In this document: piece by piece, positions 61,252 to 64,000 of the stretch
How positions within the stretch are numbered: position 1 is the stretch's first letter
Layout of the letters: every line of letters starts with the position of its first letter
Source of the DNA: Fabrea salina
Lineage: Eukaryota > Ciliophora > Heterotrichea > Heterotrichida > Fabreidae
NCBI GenBank assembly: GCA_022984795.1
Contig: JALIHJ010000006.1
Location: forward strand, 248,001-312,000
DNA: 64,000 bases
Reading direction: 5' to 3'
The notes under the pieces: model-generated
Told to the model about the DNA's origin: nothing
What the model saw: only the letters and a program-made list of their open reading frames with translations
Database searches by the model: none
Translations under genes and position numbers: made by a program

Positions 61252-62271
61252 TTATTCCTGGACTTCAAAAAACAAACCCGTTTCGTCTTTTTGTCGGTAG
61301 TTGAAAGGCAGGAACCAAAACCAAGGGTTCCTTCCCAGGGCCTCTTGGAAGTTTTTGTAAGTCCCCAAGTCAAAGGGCGACTTTTGGCTGTATAAAGTGT
61401 GCTTTTTCTGGCGTCTTTTTTCGCAGTACTCAATTGTGGTGTAGTTGTTGGAAATCATCCAAAAATGGAAAATGCAAAACCCTATCAAGGCCACCCCCAG
61501 CATCACCATCAACGAGTAAGAAAGCACTATGTAAAAGCTCAAAAAAGCTGACTGGTCGGGGTCAGCCACTGTCACCACCACTGTTTCCCAAAAGGTCCCC
61601 ATAAATACTGCCAAAGCCAACGCTCCGTAAAATACCATTTGGAAAAAGTATTTGTAGTTGTAAAAGCCCACACAGTTAGCCACCCAGTTGCAGTGGTGGT
61701 CCATCTTAAGGTTGCACCTGTCACACTGTTTGCAGTGATGAGTCCGGTCAGGCTTCCTCTTAGTGCACCTTCCACAAGTGCGTACGTCGCCAGTTTCGGA
61801 TCGTTCAACAAGCCGCAAACGAGTTTCGGAGTCAGAAGAGTTGGAGTCTTCGTCACTTGGGATATCCCAAGGCTTTTCTTGGGGTATGGACCCTGGGTCT
61901 ACTCTGATGCACTGGACATGCGCTACTGAAATGCAGCCTACAGTCCAAGTCACCACTGCAAAAAAGATCCACCCTCTCAAGCGGGCGTTGCTTTTTTCAG
62001 AGTCAGTGTGCCAGTAGTAGAGTTCAGGGGGGTCATCCTTGTCTGTAACTAAAGGAACTACATAAAAAGCTACGTAAGTGGTGTAGCCTACCACAACTAG
62101 CAGGGTCAAAACCACCACTGGCATGTAAATAGCTAAGTAGTACAAAGCGAGTCTTAGGCGCTGGGTGAAACTTGCCTCTTTCCAAGGAGGAATGGCATCT
62201 TTGATTTCTTCCTTAGCTTGTTCATATAAACTTTCATAGTTGAGGGAACCACGCGATTCTGAAAATGCCAT
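61252..62271 (-). CDS. DHHC palmitoyltransferase
   Basis: 339 residues. The cysteine-rich domain (about 167-215) contains CGRCTKRKPDRTHHCKQCDRC and MDHHCNWVANCVG, so the active site is DHHC. Four TM helices flank it, two on each side, with the active site facing the cytosol. The N-terminal TM pair is followed by VDPGSIP, which resembles the DPG motif of the family. It transfers palmitate to cysteines of membrane proteins. The start codon is 19 nt from the divergent Sfi1-like gene. Confidence 0.95.
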   Translation of the reverse strand: MAFSESRGSLNYESLYEQAKEEIKDAIPPWKEASFTQRLRLALYYLAIYMPVVVLTLLVVVGYTTYVAFYVVPLVTDKDDPPELYYWHTDSEKSNARLRGWIFFAVVTWTVGCISVAHVQCIRVDPGSIPQEKPWDIPSDEDSNSSDSETRLRLVERSETGDVRTCGRCTKRKPDRTHHCKQCDRCNLKMDHHCNWVANCVGFYNYKYFFQMVFYGALALAVFMGTFWETVVVTVADPDQSAFLSFYIVLSYSLMVMLGVALIGFCIFHFWMISNNYTTIEYCEKRRQKKHTLYSQKSPFDLGTYKNFQEALGRNPWFWFLPFNYRQKDETGLFFEVQE

Positions 62272-62290
62272 TTATTCGTTTTCATACAAT

Positions 62291-63673
62291 ATGAATTCAC
62301 AAAAGATCCAGTCTTTCAAAAAAGACATTCTACTGCTGTCTGAATATGCTAGTTCCCAACAAAGGTTTTCTCAAAAAATGCAGACTTTGCTTCAAAAACT
62401 GACACTTGAACTCCAAGAAGTAGGAGTTGACACTCAAGAAGTAGTCCAAACTCTGGAGTCTGGAGACAATTGTTACCAACCAAGGGGTTTGATGATGGCT
62501 TTGTGCTTAAACAAACCCTACAGAAGAACTTCGCGGAGTTTTTTGAATTTTGGGTTCCACCTCCTCAAAGGACTGTTCAAAGACTCCAAAAGAACTAGTT
62601 CTCGCGCCAGAACTTCTTCGAAAAGTCACTCCTTTAAAAGAGTTACTGCCAAAACCATGTCAGTTCTCCTCGCTCAGGTCTTTTCGAAAAGACTCAGTTC
62701 CTCCTTCTGCCAAATGAAGTCTTTGTCCCAAATGAAAGCTTTTTCAGAGGCTACTTCCAAAAAAGTTCTTTGCAGGCACTTTTTTGCTTGGAAGAGTTCT
62801 TTTAAAGTTCTTTTAAAAAGGAAAACTGCCTTGAAAAGCTGTGTGTGCATTTTCAAGAGAAAACTAAACACTAAGTTGCAAACATTTTATAGAAATGGCT
62901 TAAGAACCGCCAAGTGTGCTCAACACTTAACTAAACTCTTTCGGGTTTGCCGAAGGTATGCTTTGAGTTCCACTCTAACACTGTGGAGCAGCAAGTTGTT
63001 TAAAAAAACCTCACTCAAACCCAAGTTCGTGCCCAAAACAAAACTGCTCTACAAGCAAATTGCTCAAAAGTTCAGGTCCCGGAAAACCCACATTCCAACT
63101 AGTCCACTTAAGTCAATCCAAGCCTTCAACAAAAATCACTTCTATTCAACTCAAAAGGCCTTTAAAAAGTGGGCCTTGGAGTCTAAAGAATTCACTAAAA
63201 AACTAGATACTTTCAGACTCAAAAGGTTGTTCAAGGGGTGGAGAAAAGCTCTGGAAGTCCAAAAGTACATCAAAGTTAACTTTCTTTGCAGCGTCTTAAA
63301 CAACCTCTCGACCAAAAAACTCAGAAGTCAGCTTTGTTTAAGCTTCAAACAACTCAAAGAAGCCTCTGCAGTCGACTTTGCAAGAGTCATCAAAACAGTC
63401 AAGTTAGTTCACACCTTTAGAAAACTGTACATCAGAAAACTTGCGAACTGTTTTGCCCTTTGGTATGCCTTTAACCTCCGCAGCAAAGTGTTACTCTGTG
63501 AGTGCCAAACTACCACTAGCCAAAAGTACCTAGAGACTCCCTCCAACATCCACCACTACATTGACCAAATGTACAAGTACTCTGGGTACAACTCCCGGAT
63601 TTCTTACTACTCAAATGTTTCTACTTCTCCGCCTAGTTTTTACTCCAACAGTTCTTCGCCTTTCCAAATTTAA
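62291..63673 (+). CDS. Sfi1-like protein with FxxW-type repeats (possible centrin binder)
   Basis: 460 residues from ATG 62291; an earlier in-frame start would be non-ATG and overlaps the DHHC gene. The body is basic helix with spaced hydrophobic-Trp units: RHFFAWKSSF, STLTLWSSKLF, AFKKWALESK, RLFKGWRKAL and NCFALWYAF, at roughly 30- to 100-residue intervals. Such repeats occur in Sfi1, which scaffolds centrin in basal bodies and contractile fibres. Heterotrich ciliates use centrin/Sfi1-type fibres for rapid contraction, but that link is inference. Confidence 0.65.
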   Translation: MNSQKIQSFKKDILLLSEYASSQQRFSQKMQTLLQKLTLELQEVGVDTQEVVQTLESGDNCYQPRGLMMALCLNKPYRRTSRSFLNFGFHLLKGLFKDSKRTSSRARTSSKSHSFKRVTAKTMSVLLAQVFSKRLSSSFCQMKSLSQMKAFSEATSKKVLCRHFFAWKSSFKVLLKRKTALKSCVCIFKRKLNTKLQTFYRNGLRTAKCAQHLTKLFRVCRRYALSSTLTLWSSKLFKKTSLKPKFVPKTKLLYKQIAQKFRSRKTHIPTSPLKSIQAFNKNHFYSTQKAFKKWALESKEFTKKLDTFRLKRLFKGWRKALEVQKYIKVNFLCSVLNNLSTKKLRSQLCLSFKQLKEASAVDFARVIKTVKLVHTFRKLYIRKLANCFALWYAFNLRSKVLLCECQTTTSQKYLETPSNIHHYIDQMYKYSGYNSRISYYSNVSTSPPSFYSNSSSPFQI

Positions 63674-63826
63674 TTAAATCTCATAATTACTATTAATTAG
63701 CCTCCCTGGACTCTGCTGGGGACTTTTTTCTTTAGGAGAGTTTTTGTCGTTGCGAACTAAGGGCTTTTCTTCGGATAACACAGCTTCCGAACTAACTTCA
63801 TTGCACACACTACAGCAACTTCCCAT
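63674..63826 (-). CDS. Small protein with MGSCC N-terminus, probably acylated
   Basis: 50 residues. MGSCCSVCNE carries Gly2 and three nearby cysteines, the pattern of N-myristoylated and palmitoylated proteins. The rest is polar (SEEKPLVRNDKNSPKEK). It ends in TAA at 63674, directly abutting the stop of the convergent Sfi1-like gene at 63673. It has no family match and was judged real from its start context and N-terminal motif. Confidence 0.45.
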   Translation of the reverse strand: MGSCCSVCNEVSSEAVLSEEKPLVRNDKNSPKEKSPQQSPGRLINSNYEI

Positions 63827-63853
63827 TTTAATTACTATTCAAATGATAATTAA

Positions 63854-64000
63854 ATGGAATCCAAAGAGAAAAAATTAAGGTGCTGCAAGTCTCAAAGTGA
63901 GCTCATTATGGAAGACGCAGAAGACCTACAAGTACTTAAGCAGCATACACTCAAACAGGAAACCCAGTTGGTCTCTATCAAACACCAAATTTCCGAAATA
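63854..64000 (+). CDS. Helical protein, 3' end beyond the window
   Basis: Open frame from ATG 63854 to the right edge, 49 codons. It begins MESKEKKLRCCKSQSEL and continues as charged helix. The start is divergent from the MGSCC gene by 27 nt. Too little is visible to name a family; the early Cys pair is the only feature of note. Confidence 0.55.
   Translation, partial: MESKEKKLRCCKSQSELIMEDAEDLQVLKQHTLKQETQLVSIKHQISEI

Noticed and set aside
1-64000. Mobile elements, virus-derived elements, CRISPR arrays, rRNA genes and telomeric repeats
   Set aside because: Both strands were read for transposase, integrase, reverse transcriptase, capsid-like and repeat signatures; none was seen.

Overview
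The window is nuclear DNA of a ciliate, most likely a macronuclear chromosome of a heterotrich such as Stentor. Genes are almost all single uninterrupted reading frames packed a few to a few tens of bases apart on both strands. The few introns are exactly 15 nt long (GTAA...TACTTAG or TAAGCAG type), a size known from heterotrich ciliates. The proteins are typical eukaryotic ones: AP-4, VPS35L, SGT1, PARP, CDC20/CDH1, PTB-like. The code looks standard: most genes end in TAA or TAG, at least two end in TGA (LTV1-like and the kelch gene), and Trp is TGG. No mobile element, virus-derived element or CRISPR array was seen.

Layout. 1-8336: MTHFS (cut by the window edge), a coiled-coil gene, an aldo-keto reductase, a tandem array of three glutathione peroxidase genes plus a small peroxidase-like fragment, a SAM-domain gene, a Patched/NPC1-like transporter and a coiled-coil gene. 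8343-12419: Spinster-like MFS, twin-CX9C protein, Nudix hydrolase, ABCG half-transporter. 12428-17990: a very tight three-gene minus-strand series (coiled coil, seven-TM protein, HEAT/coiled coil), then mitochondrial ATP synthase gamma. 18017-24459: a two-TM protein, two DEAD-box helicases flanking three tRNA-like genes, and glucosidase II alpha. 24486-36175: PTB-like RNA-binding protein, thiol dioxygenase, coiled-coil and basic proteins, PARP, a FAM227-like protein, a RING membrane protein, a mitochondrial release factor, AP-4 epsilon and LTV1. 36187-47275: two transporters, a 903-residue membrane protein of unknown family, EF-hand protein, DYRK-like kinase, SGT1, small proteins, a SHAQKYF Myb. 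47311-64000: coiled-coil proteins, CRC (tesmin/LIN54) protein, CDC20/CDH1-like WD40, REXO4, VPS35L, kelch protein, tRNA-Glu(CTC), proline-repeat/zinc-finger protein, chitin synthase, DHHC acyltransferase, an Sfi1-like repeat protein, and a gene start at the right edge.

The most striking finding is the peroxidase array. All three genes have an in-frame TGA exactly at the catalytic selenocysteine position. Each also has, 6 to 7 nt after its stop codon, a hairpin with SECIS features: a UGA-N11-AAA spacing, a GA/GA core and the same basal helix, on upper stems that differ in sequence but still pair. UGA therefore appears to mean selenocysteine here while still ending other genes. Other points of interest are same-strand genes sharing one base in TAATG, divergent start codons 5 to 6 nt apart, a recurrent TATAAATATG start context, an in-frame 15-nt intron that the reading frame alone would hide, and tRNA-like genes with poorly pairing anticodon arms.
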